Positions 19,701 to 58,895 of a stretch of DNA of 64,000 bases are shown here, piece after piece. Positions within the stretch are counted from its first letter, which is position 1. The number at the start of each line of letters is the position of its first letter. The position numbers and the translations under genes are program-made. Source of the stretch: Notolepis coatsorum (lineage: Eukaryota; Chordata; Actinopteri; Aulopiformes; Paralepididae); the NCBI GenBank assembly GCA_963971535.1, contig OZ020592.1, forward strand, positions 56,734,836 to 56,798,835, written 5' to 3'. Below the pieces are notes generated by a model. That model worked only from the letters and a program-made list of their open reading frames with translations. It made no database searches and was not told the DNA's origin.

Positions 19701-22700
19701 TTTTTTATCGGTTCATTTCCGTTTTATAGCATTTTGAAAAGCCCTTGTTTTCACGGAAAATAAAAATATTCTGTGATAAGCGCCCTGTACTGGAATATTC
19801 TAGAGCGGTCATTTTTCGGCCTATTTATGAATCGTTTTCAAATAAACGCTAGATTATTGATAGTATATGTGTACGTATGCACGCTGGTGCCGCAAGCTGA
19901 AAATCGATTATCTTATTTCCTGATCGCTCGCACAGCCAAACAGCCATATCACATATAGGGGAAAAGCTTATATCTCCGTGAAAACAGGTCTGATTATCCT
20001 AAGACTGGTAAAATAGATTCCTTACCTGAGATCAGATGGTATCCAAAAAGATTATTCCAATTCCTGATCGCCATTCCAAAAATCGATCATTTTATTGATC
20101 CAATGCTACGTACTGTAAAGACATATTACACGCTGTTCTGATGGTCCACAATGAATCCGATCGGCTCTGGGTACATGCGTGAGAAGTCAAATGTGGATTC
20201 CGGAGTTTTTTTTTCTCGTCCATTTTCATTGAGTCCATTCCAAAAGGGTGCATTACCATCTGAGAGACGATAGGATAGGGGGCGCTTTTTTCACATCTGA
20301 GCGCCTGGCGGGGCTGGTTTCCCAACGGTAGACTCGGTTGATGAAATATGAATTCGGATCGCTAATAAAAAAATAAAACGAGATATGTCGTTTTGGGCAT
20401 TCAAAGTGGGGATGCGGACCAGAGAAAGAGTTTCATCTTGTTTATATCAGGGGCCCCCATTTTCAATTCATCGTAACATATATGACATGACATACAGATA
20501 GACAGTACTGCTACATCTAGACATTTATGACATACCAGATCTACAGTACGGTTTGTGATACAAAAATAGTCTAAAAAAGAGAGTATATACATTTGAGGGG
20601 GAAGAAACTGTACATTGGAGGAGGTTGGGTAGGTGGGGTGGGGAAACTGTACATTGGAGGTGCACAGAACTGTACATTGGAGGGGGTTGAGTTTGGATAT
20701 TTACAGGGGCCAGTTTCGGATTGCAGTCTCCCATAGGTGGTCTTTTAGAGAGGTTTTGAAGGTGGGTAGTGATTCACATTCCTTTACAGCTGTGGGTAGG
20801 GCGTTCCACATTGTTGTTGCATAATTTACGAAATGTGTTTAGTCCCTTGTTTGAGCCATGATCAAGCTTTCCACCAAGTTTGGCCATGTTACGCAAATAG
20901 AAGTTATTCACGTCTGCCATAGCGGCCTGGGGCTCCGCCTTCTTCCCAGCAGCCACAGATAGGCTGCCTCCAGTGGACAGCAGGCCTGGTGCCACTAGAG
21001 AGGGTGGGGAAATCTTTTGTGTACCAACCATCCTAGAGGCAAATCTTTCCTGTGACAAAATGGCATCCAATGTAATAAAAAATGTCAACCAACGAACTAG
21101 ATTCTTGTACCGGATCTCCTCACTGGTAAACAAGAATACCCTGAAGACTCTGGCAGGAGCACTCATTCAAGGGTACTACGACTATGCTTGCACCTCATGG
21201 TACCAAAGCACCTCAAAGGCGCTAAAAACAAAATGACAAACATCTCAAAACAAACTGGTCAGACTACTGCTTGACCTTACTCCTAGAACCCACCTCACCC
21301 CTGCCCACTTTGACAACCTAGGATGGCTTAGAGTAGACGACAGAGTACAGCAACTTGCAATGGGCCTGGTCTACAAGATACACTATACGACGGGGTACCC
21401 ATGTACATGTCAAAATACTTCCCAAAGGTCAGTGAATACCACGATCACAACACCAGAGGGAGCTCCACAAATCATGTTAAACCCAGATTCGGCTCAAACA
21501 AGGGACTAAACACGTTTCGCAATTATGCCACATCAATGTGGAACGCCCTACCCAAAGCTGTAAAGGAATGTGAATCACTACCCACTTTGAAAAACACTCT
21601 CAAAAAACACCTACGGGAGACTGCAATTCGAAACTGGCCCCTGTAAATGTCCTAACACAACTAGGGGTGGGAATCACCAGTTTCATCATGATACGATACG
21701 ATATCGATTCTTTGGACAACGATACGATATTTGCCGATATCACAAAGTCTCTCACGATACAATACGATTAGATTCAGGTGCCTGCGATCGATATGAGATG
21801 ATATCATATGCCCATTTAACACAATCAGTAACATTTAGATCAACAAAAAAAAGGTAATGAAAATATCATTTGACATTTGTATTTTTGAGCTCTTCCAGAC
21901 ATTTAAAGGAAAATCAATCTATTGTTTTTAATACAAATAGACCTCCTGTTCACTGTAAAGTGCCACGTTTTTATATATTGAGCTTTAAACTTTAAGCTAC
22001 ATTTTTTGGAACTCAAAACTCACAACCTCCCTCTCCCAAACCGTTCCTACAACAATTTGTTGATGTTGCATGATCATGTATAGGCCTACATGTATTATGT
22101 ATTATATTGTTTATGTTTAAATAACATTTAAACATCAAACTCCTCTGACCTCATCTGGTCTTTCCAAAGACGCGCGCACACACACACACACAGAAAGGGA
22201 GAATGCTATGCTGTAACATCTACACACACGGAGCTACTGCTGTTGTTCTTGGGCGGATATGAGACTCGCCACAGGATTTTCAAAATAAGAGTATCGATAT
22301 GAATCGATCTTATTACATCGCATCGATCCGATTCGATTGTTGATAATTACATCGATGTATCGATCTGGATCGATGTATCGTCCCACCCCTAAACACAACC
22401 CCCTCCAATGTACAGTAAAAATGACCAAGTATGGTCTTGTCAATATTCCAATGTACAGTTTTGCTTGTACAGTTGTACAGTGTCCCCCACCCACCTACTC
22501 CTACCCAACCCCCCCCCCCCCCCCCCCCCCCACCCACCTCCAATGTACAGTACCCCCCCCCCCCCCCCCCCACCTACCCAACCTCCTCCAATGTACAGTT
22601 TCTACGTCAAATGTATATACTCTTTTTTTCTGGACTCTTTTCGTATCACAAACAGTACTGTATTTGCAAATCTGGTATGTCATAAATGTATAGATGTAGC

Positions 22701-23395
22701 AGTACTGTCTATCTGTATGTCATGTATGTCATATATGTTACGATGAATTGAAAATGGGGGACCCTGATGTAAACAAGACGAAAGTCTTTCTCTGGTCTGC
22801 ATCCCCTTAACAATTGTATGTATTAAGCTGTACTGTACCCATTCTGCAATCTGTTAATAAAGTTTTCAATCAATCAATCAATCAATCAATCAACCGGCCG
22901 ACTGACAAGAGTGGTCGCAGCTAATAAAAGAGTTGGAAACAATGGTACCTGTCTGTTCATGGTAGCCATGGCTTTGGTGACGCCTTTCATCGCCTGCGCC
23001 ATGCTGTTGTTTGACTTCAGTGTCTGGATCTTGAGACTGACGGCTTGGATGTTTGCCCTCATCATGATGAACTTCTTAACATAGCGTCTTGTGCGAACTA
23101 AGTCCTTTGCCATGATCTTGACAGCATCCTGCAAATGATAGTCTGATAAATACATGAGACAATTCATCCAAGAATTATGATGAAAGTATGACATTTTCCC
23201 CTTATCGGCCCACTTTCTCTCACTCACCATCTGTCCCTGTTTGGCCATTTTCTTAATGTCAGCGATGATTTTCTTTTCCTGTTGCTCCAATTTCTGTCGT
23301 TCTCTATCCAGATCTCTCATGGCCCGGTTCAGTGCCCTCTGGTTCTGCCTCAGCATCTCCTCAGGGGTCTTTCTCTTCCCAAACAGGAAATCCAT
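16783..23395 (-). CDS. chmp2a: Charged multivesicular body protein 2a (ESCRT-III), 5 coding exons, 220 aa
   Basis: Coding exons on the minus strand: 23395-23228, 23128-22949, 17877-17747, 17468-17407, 16904-16783 (stop TGA). Phases join exactly to 221 codons; human CHMP2A is about 222 aa. CHMP2A polymerises with CHMP3/CHMP4 on membranes to drive scission in multivesicular-body sorting, cytokinesis and nuclear-envelope sealing, and recruits VPS4 (family knowledge). Visible: basic N-terminal helix MDFLFGKRKTPEEMLRQNQR; core helices with IIADIKKMAKQGQ and MAKDLVRTRRYVKKF; SNNSMAQAMKGVTKAM; the acidic linker ending MGDEDDEDES; the GLPSTGG turn; and the C-terminal MIT-interacting motif LEERLNNLRRD. 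The ATG at 23395 is used; a TTG two codons upstream is not. Intron 2 (22948-17878, 5.07 kb) is a transposon nest and holds a duplicate of exon 5. Confidence 0.96.
16955..17332. repeat. Foldback MITE in chmp2a intron 4
   Basis: Arms of about 160-180 bp pair imperfectly: the left contains gattggtgcacaatccatgc and the right contains the complement gcatggattgtgcaccaatc, then ctatccctttaataa. Related copies at 11425-11665 and 32893-33120. It lies between chmp2a exons 5 and 4. Confidence 0.75.
18275..18370 (+). repeat. tRNA-like SINE head fragment in chmp2a intron 2
   Basis: Contains a good pol III B box, GGTTCGATTCC near 18332, preceded by an A-box-like region about 40 bp upstream (ggcgaaccatgtaacac). 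The acceptor-stem ends do not pair as in a true tRNA, so I read it as a tRNA-derived SINE relic. Confidence 0.45.
18402..19330 (+). mobile_element. TTAA-flanked non-autonomous DNA transposon, copy 1 (chmp2a intron 2)
   Basis: A 929-bp element with termini CACTTTGAATGCC and CTCTCAAAGTG (inverted CACTTTGA), flanked by TTAA at 18398-18401 and 19331-19334. Its body matches the reverse complement of 19530-20408 along nearly its whole length and, more weakly, 42753-43611. No long frame. TTAA duplication suggests piggyBac- or Kolobok-type mobilisation in trans. Confidence 0.75.
19449..20865 (-). mobile_element. LINE copy B, split by a TTAA element
   Basis: On the minus strand this is the 3' end of the same LINE as copy A: tail (CAAT)n and UTR at 19449-19529, interruption by the element at 19530-20408, then resumption at 20409 (ggggatgcggaccagagaaa). 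It continues through the GT-rich 3' region and the C-terminal ORF2 remnant to about 20865. An uninterrupted copy at 25780-25830 reads straight through the insertion point. Confidence 0.75.
19530..20408 (-). mobile_element. TTAA-flanked DNA transposon, copy 2, inverted relative to copy 1
   Basis: Begins CACTTTCAGAGCC and ends GGCATTCAAAGTG, the reverse orientation of copy 1. TTAA precedes it at 19526-19529 and is the TTAA of the LINE tail (attgTTAAggggatg in the empty site). The right-hand TTAA has been lost: about 5 bp are missing relative to expectation. With copy 1 it makes an inverted repeat with arms of about 0.9 kb and a spacer of about 195 bp. Confidence 0.75.
20911..20988 (-). pseudogene. 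chmp2a: Duplicate of chmp2a coding exon 5 (5' two-thirds) inside chmp2a intron 2
   Basis: On the minus strand these ~78 bp reproduce the start of exon 5 (16904-16830), with only about three differences by eye. They encode STGGSLSVAAGKKAEPQAAM after a preserved AG acceptor; GLPSTGG becomes GLLSTGG. The copy diverges after MAD, so the MIT-interacting motif is missing. It is same-sense with the gene and sits between two LINE fragments pointing away from each other (19449-20865 and 21029-22893). Exon 2 ends in phase 0 and this exon needs phase 1, so splicing it onto exon 2 would shift frame. Probably a non-functional duplicate. Confidence 0.75.
21029..22893 (+). mobile_element. LINE copy C, plus strand, split by a hAT-like MITE
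   Basis: Starts within RT (ILEANLSCDKMASNVI near 21029), with frame breaks, and includes the C-terminal block FRNYATSMWNALPKAVKECE near 21515-21575. It is interrupted at 21662-22391, then resumes with the C-rich 3' region and ends in (CAAT)n at about 22866-22893. Opposite in orientation to copy B. Its tail ends just 55 bp from chmp2a exon 2. Confidence 0.8.
21662..22391. mobile_element. hAT-like MITE with 8-bp target site duplication
   Basis: Termini TAGGGGTGGGA and TCCCACCCCTA are inverted repeats, flanked by exact 8-bp direct repeats AACACAAC at 21654-21661 and 22392-22399. An 8-bp duplication is diagnostic of the hAT superfamily. The 730-bp interior has many GATACGATAC/ATCGAT-type motifs and no transposase frame. 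Inserted in LINE copy C. Confidence 0.85.
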
Positions 23396-23816
23396 CTTCA
23401 AGCCAAACAGGAAGAGGTGTCAGTCAAACAACCTAGGTAGTCTAATGTTAACTGTCCAAAGCATCAACCCTTTAAACCATTACTTCTATTTCCACAAGTG
23501 CTTGTTTAGTTTTAATAGCGCTACTTATATCATAAACAACAACGACGACGTCGTCATAGTTATTAGCTAAATTAGTGACGGGCAGATTTGATCTCAATCA
23601 CACATCTGGCATTTAAACAAATAGGTAATCCGATCAATTTTGGCAGTAGATTATTGTTTGGTCATAGGGTATTTCAGCAGTTGAGTGTTGTAGGTAGCGC
23701 GTTTGTATTTTGCGTTTCGTTTTTTTTATGACATTATTACATATTCTGGATAGCCAAGTTAGCCCCTGCTAAAATGAGCAGTCCAAAAGCCAACCGTTAA
23801 TACATTTTAGTCTTAC

Positions 23817-24385
23817 CGTGTATGGAGTATGTCGTTGTCGTGAGACGACAGTATAATAGGAAATGTCAAATGTGTAGTGCGCTAAGGGTATTCGTATTCG
23901 GTGCCGCAGATTTGAACTCGACGATTTTAATAATACTGTGTTTTCTTGTTTTCTTTCGTGTACTTCCGCGTTGAGGAGCTCTGTTTCCCGGATATGACGG
24001 CAGGTGTGTTGGTGTGTCACGCTCAGGGAAGTTCCGACTTGTTCAGATCAATGCACATGTTTAGAGATCACACTCCAAAGGAGAGACGGTGCAAACGCTA
24101 AGGATGCTAGTTTTGTGATCGAGCAGCCAGCTAACCTCCTTGAGCTCTACAGACGCGGACCGGGTTAAGTGGATGGTTTTTTTTTGGGGGGGGGAACGCA
24201 AGGTCACTGAGTCGAGTTGACCAAGATATTGTAACATTAATAGGATATTATTAACTGCCATATGATATCCACGGTATAACGCATCTAGCTGTGTATGCAC
24301 GGTGAGCTCATGCATTGCAATCAAGCTGATCCGTCCTGTTTAGTTTCTCATCCAATCAAGTGTATCCACCCGTCCACTCACAGAT
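23817..24385. promoter_or_regulatory. Divergent promoter region between chmp2a and mrm1
   Basis: On the minus strand a donor (CACG then GTAAGA, GT at 23816-23815) ends a likely non-coding chmp2a first exon extending from about 23990 to 23817. It would join at AAG/ATG next to the start codon at 23395. mrm1 starts at 24386 on the plus strand. ETS-like CCGGAT/TTCCG matches lie near 23960-24000. A short bidirectional housekeeping promoter is inferred. Confidence 0.45.
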
Positions 24386-25585
24386 ATGGGGACATTGAAT
24401 ATTGCATGCCAGTGCAGGCTATTATTTGAACGCAACATAAGGAGAAAGCTGACTCCAGGGTCAAACAGAGGAATGGGCTCTCAGTTTGTATCTTACCACT
24501 GCACTGGTGCTCTCCTCTGGCCAAAGGACAGTGGCATCAAGCCTGTGGAGAAGAGACAGCGAAGTGGTGTCCGCCAGAGGCCTATTGTGTCTGATGGATG
24601 GCAGGAGCGTGGGCAGTCTGGCAGGTCGGGGGCTCCAAATAAAACCTGGAAGAGAGATGCTGCAGTGATGTGGGAGCAGAAGCCACAAGGAGACAGCAGA
24701 CTGTCATCAGAGCTCTGGAAACTCAGTCTTGAGGACTTCAGTGATGACGAGTTGGAGAAGCCAATAAGAGAGAGGATAAAAAAAGAGCACACGGAGGAGA
24801 AGAATTATGAGATCGTCTTTGGTGCCTCTCCCTGTCTCCTGGCTCTGACTCAGGGCAGAAGGAAGGCACACAGGCTGTTTGTGAAGGAAGGGGAGGCCTC
24901 TCACAGGGCTTCTGTGTTAAAGGTGTGTGAAGAGGCTCACAGGCGGGGCGTGCATATCCAGCGTGTCAGCAAGAACGAACTGGAGAGACTGTCTGCTGGA
25001 CGTGTTCACCAGGGCTTGTGTCTGCAGGCCAGTCCTCTGGGTTTCCTCACTGAGGAGGGGGCCTCCGTGCGCCACAGGGAAAGCAGCGGGACCCCCCTCT
25101 GGCTAGTGCTGGATGGAATTCAGGACCCAATGAATCTTGGAGCCATTCTACGCTCTGCCTATTTCCTTGGCGTGGACAGAGTTGCCAGCAGTATACACAG
25201 TAGCTGCCCTTTGACGCCGGTTGTGAGCAAGGCCAGTTCGGGGGTGATGGAGGTCATGGGAGTATATGGCTACAAAAGTCTTGAAGATCTGCTGAAACTG
25301 AAGGTGGCACAAGGCTGGCAGGCAATCGGTACTGTGGTAGCCGAAGTAGCGGATTCTCATATTCCTGTTATTCGGTGTTCGGATTTCCTAATGACCAAAC
25401 CTACATTGTTGTTGATGGGTGGTGAGGGGGGAGGCTTGTCTCTGGAGCTTCTCCGGCAGTGTGAGACCCTCCTTACCATCCCACGTCGTGGAGGTTTGCA
25501 CCCTTGCATAGAGTCCCTCAATGTCTCTGTGGCTACGGGCATTCTTCTACACTCTCTTCTCTCATCCCGGAGAGCTGGCAATTGA
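24386..25585 (+). CDS. mrm1: Mitochondrial rRNA 2'-O-ribose methyltransferase 1 (SpoU/TrmH family), single exon, 399 aa
   Basis: MRM1 uses SAM to 2'-O-methylate a guanosine of mitochondrial 16S rRNA (family knowledge). The frame is uninterrupted. The N-terminus MGTLNIACQCRLLFERNIRR is basic with no acidic residue before E15, fitting a mitochondrial presequence. Residues ~60-135 form a charged linker. An L30e-like substrate-binding domain follows (~141-216: YEIVFGASPCLLAL to HQGLCLQASPL). The SpoU knot domain covers ~238-395: motif 1 at LDGIQDPMNLGAILRSAYFL (Asn250, Arg256), motif 2 GGEGGGLS (345-352), motif 3 from IPRRGG to ESLNVSVA (365-384). All key residues are present, so the enzyme looks intact. 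In mammals the gene is, as I recall, multi-exonic; here no intron is seen. An AATAAA at 25956-25961 lies beyond a LINE tail. Start chosen as the first ATG of the frame. Confidence 0.93.
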   Translation: MGTLNIACQCRLLFERNIRRKLTPGSNRGMGSQFVSYHCTGALLWPKDSGIKPVEKRQRSGVRQRPIVSDGWQERGQSGRSGAPNKTWKRDAAVMWEQKPQGDSRLSSELWKLSLEDFSDDELEKPIRERIKKEHTEEKNYEIVFGASPCLLALTQGRRKAHRLFVKEGEASHRASVLKVCEEAHRRGVHIQRVSKNELERLSAGRVHQGLCLQASPLGFLTEEGASVRHRESSGTPLWLVLDGIQDPMNLGAILRSAYFLGVDRVASSIHSSCPLTPVVSKASSGVMEVMGVYGYKSLEDLLKLKVAQGWQAIGTVVAEVADSHIPVIRCSDFLMTKPTLLLMGGEGGGLSLELLRQCETLLTIPRRGGLHPCIESLNVSVATGILLHSLLSSRRAGN

Positions 25586-25719
25586 TAACCGGCGGAAATG
25601 CTCATTTTGAGATGCTGCATGCTGGGCTAACGATATGCACACGTTTAATTGCTGTTGGTTGCTTTTGCTTTTGGCATCATTGGTAGTAATCAAATGGGGG
25701 GGGGGGGGGGGGCGCACTT

Positions 25720-25845
25720 GATTGATTGATTGAAAATTGTATTAACAGATTGCAGAATGGGTACAATACAGTACAGCTCAATACACACAATTGTTAAGGG
25801 GATGCAGACCAGAGAAAGACTTTCGTCTTGTTTACATCTGTCTGT
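25720..25845 (-). mobile_element. LINE tail fragment (copy D) downstream of mrm1
   Basis: On the minus strand the last ~120 bp of the LINE, ending in (CAAT)n, next to a run of about 18 G. It holds the intact sequence attgttaaggggatgcagac that serves as the empty-site reference for copy B. If the mrm1 signal at 25956 is used, this fragment is in the mrm1 3' UTR. Confidence 0.8.
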
Positions 25846-25961
25846 GTGTAGGCCTATTCAAATACTATATGTACTCATTGTAACTGTTATGATAAACATT
25901 GCACTGTCAATATGTTTTTTATACCTTTACTGGTGTATACAAAAAACTGATTGTGAATAAA

Positions 25962-27804
25962 ACTAAAAATGTTATCATATTTTACATGTTTTCTTGTGGT
26001 TTGAGGTTATTTTCTATATGCTTCTCATTTTCACTCAGTCTGCTAATAACATACTTGGTACATTATGTAAACTGGAAATTACCTTAAATCATATTGATTG
26101 ACCCCCCCCTTTCCGTTTTTCTTTATTACCTTATTGTTTGTTGTGATTAAAATCGCATGCAAAAACAGTTGTAGGGAATAAAAAGCGAATAAAAAGCTGA
26201 AAAGACAAGCTATGTCCACTTGGTGGCAGCATGCACTTATAATGCTTTCTACTACCAACTATCATGAGGGAGGAAGAAGAGTATCGCACACAATGCACTG
26301 CAAGCTGACAAGGGTAGTGTCTCTCAAATGTCCACGATACATTTCCAATTTACTGTAAATTTGTAGAAAGGCAGCATTAGAGCCGTCCTATTTTCATCTG
26401 TATATACATGCACACTGGATTTAGACAAAAAACATTTGACTGGAAACGTCGGCAAGTACTTCAACTTCTCCTAAAACATTGGATTACCCAGTGCGGGCTG
26501 CATGAAGGCGCTGCCCGGCCCGACGGGGGCTCGGCCGACACCTCCTTCACTGGAACTCGAGACCGAGGCTTTGATGATGCACGGGCCTTGAATCTTTTCT
26601 TTTTAAAGCAAGTCGAACGAAAGGAAATCGGTGCATGAAGGAGCCACACAACGATATTATATGGACGACTGACGGCAAAACAGTCACCGTATTTTCCCTA
26701 TTTCCTTGTGAAAAAAAAATTGTTAGTTTATTATTCGTGGATTAGCTAGCTAACGGCTAACGTTACGTGTTTCTTTTGATGTGATGCGAGTTGAACCCTC
26801 CGTGTGTCGCGGCCCGTCAGCAACACTGTGGCCGGAGAGAGACTGTCGTCCACCCGGCGGGACGACAACACCGGCCGCCAGCTAGATAGTGGATCTGCGG
26901 CTCATCAGTATCTCAGACGGGTTTTATGGATATAGTTTTATTCGTAGAGAGCTTGTCGACTGTATTGATCGTGATGTACGGGGTTCGCTAGCCAGCTCAA
27001 GCTAAGCGGCGCAGAGCTATAAGCTAGTAGCGTTAGCTCATCTTGCTCAATAACAAGAGATCGCATTTTTGCTTGTTGAGATTCTGTCCCGGTTTTTATA
27101 AAAGCCTGAAAATCCACCTAGTTCATATAATCGTTCGAGATAAAGTTCAATATTTCCCCTCTTCATGTGAGATCGCGTGATGTCCACCGGCTCTGAGAGG
27201 TTCTGATGGTGATCGGCCTCCTCTCTGCTAACGGGCTTGTTGTCGTTCTGCTAACAGGCTCATTAATTTAAAACCCTGGACGTTCTGCACATAACGATCG
27301 CACAGAGAAACACCATCGTGTGTGATTTTGTTTTGAAATCCTCTTCAGTGTTCATTCGGCCTCTGCTTTGTCAGTAACATAGGTTTGCCTTTTTTGTTTG
27401 TTTACATACGCATATTTTGTTGGCTGATTTTTTTTTGTTGCTAGTTCGCTAATGTTAGCCTTCTTCTGCGAGACAGAATCATCAGCCATGTCTTGACGTG
27501 TTGGACATGTCATGATGAATATGTTATTATAATTTCCGTGGATGATAATAAGTTTGTGTTCAGATGCGGTTGACATGACACTCCTCACAGTTCGTCAGAA
27601 GGAAGAAGGCACCGATGCCAAGGGACTGTTCTCACAAGACGCTGAATAATAGACACTGGTTACTATTAACGCCATTTTAAACAGAGGCTCCTGTGCGGGC
27701 CTGTTTGGTGGTGGTGGTGGTACATCTGTACGGTTTGGTGCCTTCGACCGGACCGGGGCTTTATAAATAACGTGCCTTTGGTCGGACCGAGGTACCGTCT
27801 GGAG
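25962..27804 (+). promoter_or_regulatory. Intergenic DNA and probable promoter/5' UTR of the AUTS2-family gene
   Basis: GC- and CpG-rich patches appear from about 26500 (ctgcccggcccgacgggggc) and around 26810-26880, then the density rises again toward the start codon at 27805. No coding frame with resemblance to a known family and no TATA box placed to explain the start. The TSS cannot be fixed; the 5' UTR may be long. Confidence 0.4.
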
Positions 27805-57133
<29,329 letters not shown>

Positions 57134-58095
57134 TATAGGGACAACACTGGAGGAGATGAAGGGAAACGTCAGGATCACTGTGCTGCTGCTCTCAACCTGC
57201 CCCCCCTCCCCTCACAAACTACTACAACCCAGCCCACCCAGGCACACAACCAAATGTGGTTACAGACCCCACAAAGAGGGTGATCGTGATCAGCTGGGGG
57301 ACAACAGTAGGGAGGGAAATGCGAGACTCGCCAGCGTGACTCAGAATATTATCCCCAAATGGTTCTATCAGTGCAATTTTAAGGTACATGGTTTCTGTGC
57401 ATCCTTGTGTATTTTCTTTTTATTTTATGATGACTGTTGGTTATTATTACAGTATATGGTTATGGTAGCTGTATGAAGAGGCAGGGGAACGTTTTTATTT
57501 TTTTTCCTTTCCCCCCCCCAGGTGAATTATGATCCATGCTTTTAAGCAAGCCTTTTTTCCGTTTGGATTGGAGAGGAATTCCACAGGGATGTGCACTTTC
57601 AGAACACATTAAGGGTTCATCATTTCCTTGTTTTTTAACTCATGGGATAATATGAAGCCCCCCTCTGCATAAATCAAACCTGATTCCCTGTCGTGGATGA
57701 GGCTTAAAGAAATACAGTGGTAAAGGGGTTTTCTGTATCCCCCCTGTGTCCTTTTTATCATTGTGAAGAGGGTAGATAACTGATGAAACGTATGAACTAA
57801 CGAAGAACAGTGAGCATCTTCTTCTGTACCTCAGTTCTCTGCTTCACCCCCCCCAAAAAAAGTCAACCCTGAACCCTCAACTTCACCACTTTTGTGATAT
57901 GAGATTCTCCACCTTCTTTTAAAAAGAAAAAATTAAGAAAAAAAAGGAATCGATTGAATGGCGATATGAACTGTGCTTCATTGTGTCTGTGGGACACAAT
58001 ATTTTAGAACTTACTATAACTGTTTCCCATTCTCCTCTCTGACTCAATATATGAGCAGGACCAGATTATAGTAGTATAGTGAAATTGCCTTTGTA

Positions 58096-58167
<72 letters not shown>

Positions 58168-58895
58168 AACATTAATTATCTTCTATAATAATAAATATAT
58201 TCACTGTTATGTTATGTCATTGTTTCAGGTATCAACCAATACTCTCTCTCTCTCTCCCCTGGTAGGAATAAGTTGTTAAAAAAAATCATGCAAAAAGACA
58301 AAGCAAAAAGGCTCTCGCTTCACAGAGAACAAAGCGTTTGTGAGCTTTAAAAAGCCGCAAACCATTACAACCTCTGGCCTCTTCAAGGATCTGATCTGAT
58401 GAATTTGGTCAAATGTGCTGAGAGGTTTGCGTGTGTGGTGTTGTTGGTTGTGTGTTACATCACATTTTTGGGGACTATGGGAGTCTTGTTGTGTGTGTGG
58501 AACTGCAGAGATGTTTCATAGACAAAGATAAGTTAAAGACACGGAGCAGTGGGACGTCTGCCGAAGAACTGAAAAATACAAGGACTTGTGTCAAAAGGAC
58601 AACCGGACAGTGGGTGTACTGAGAGGAGGAAAAGACATTGGGTCGATTATTTTAATATGACCATTTTATACCTTTCAAACCCCCTCCCCTAGAGACCACA
58701 AAGATTAATTATTAAATGAATTGTTGGTTACTCAATTGTGTGAGTCTTTATTTTGTTTGCCGTTTCTCAATGCCTATTATGTAATAATCACACATTTGAT
58801 TATTAGCCCTCTGTAGAATGAATTCTCCATACATATTGTAGGTTGTGAAATGCGATGCAATCTATAGATTAATAAATCGAATTGTATTTGTTTTC
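57134..58895 (+). other. fbrs: 3' UTR of the AUTS2-family gene
   Basis: About 1.75 kb from the stop to a likely poly(A) signal AATAAA at 58871-58876. AT-rich, with a (TTA)n microsatellite at 58096-58164 and T/C-rich runs. Alternative early signals exist near 58190. No second ORF supported. Confidence 0.5.
58096..58164. repeat. (TTA)n microsatellite in the 3' UTR
   Basis: About 23 uninterrupted TTA/ATT units. On the mRNA it is a long (AUU)n tract. Confidence 0.9.

Noticed and set aside
20092..20325. Frames inside the TTAA elements (also 18453-18769) considered as transposase remnants
   Set aside because: Short, with no DDE-type motif and not conserved between the copies; the elements appear non-coding.
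27772..27804. Upstream GTG start of the AUTS2-family frame and GTG at 3912 for msl1
   Set aside because: Vertebrate initiation at GTG is rare, and in both cases the following ATG gives the N-terminus expected for the family.
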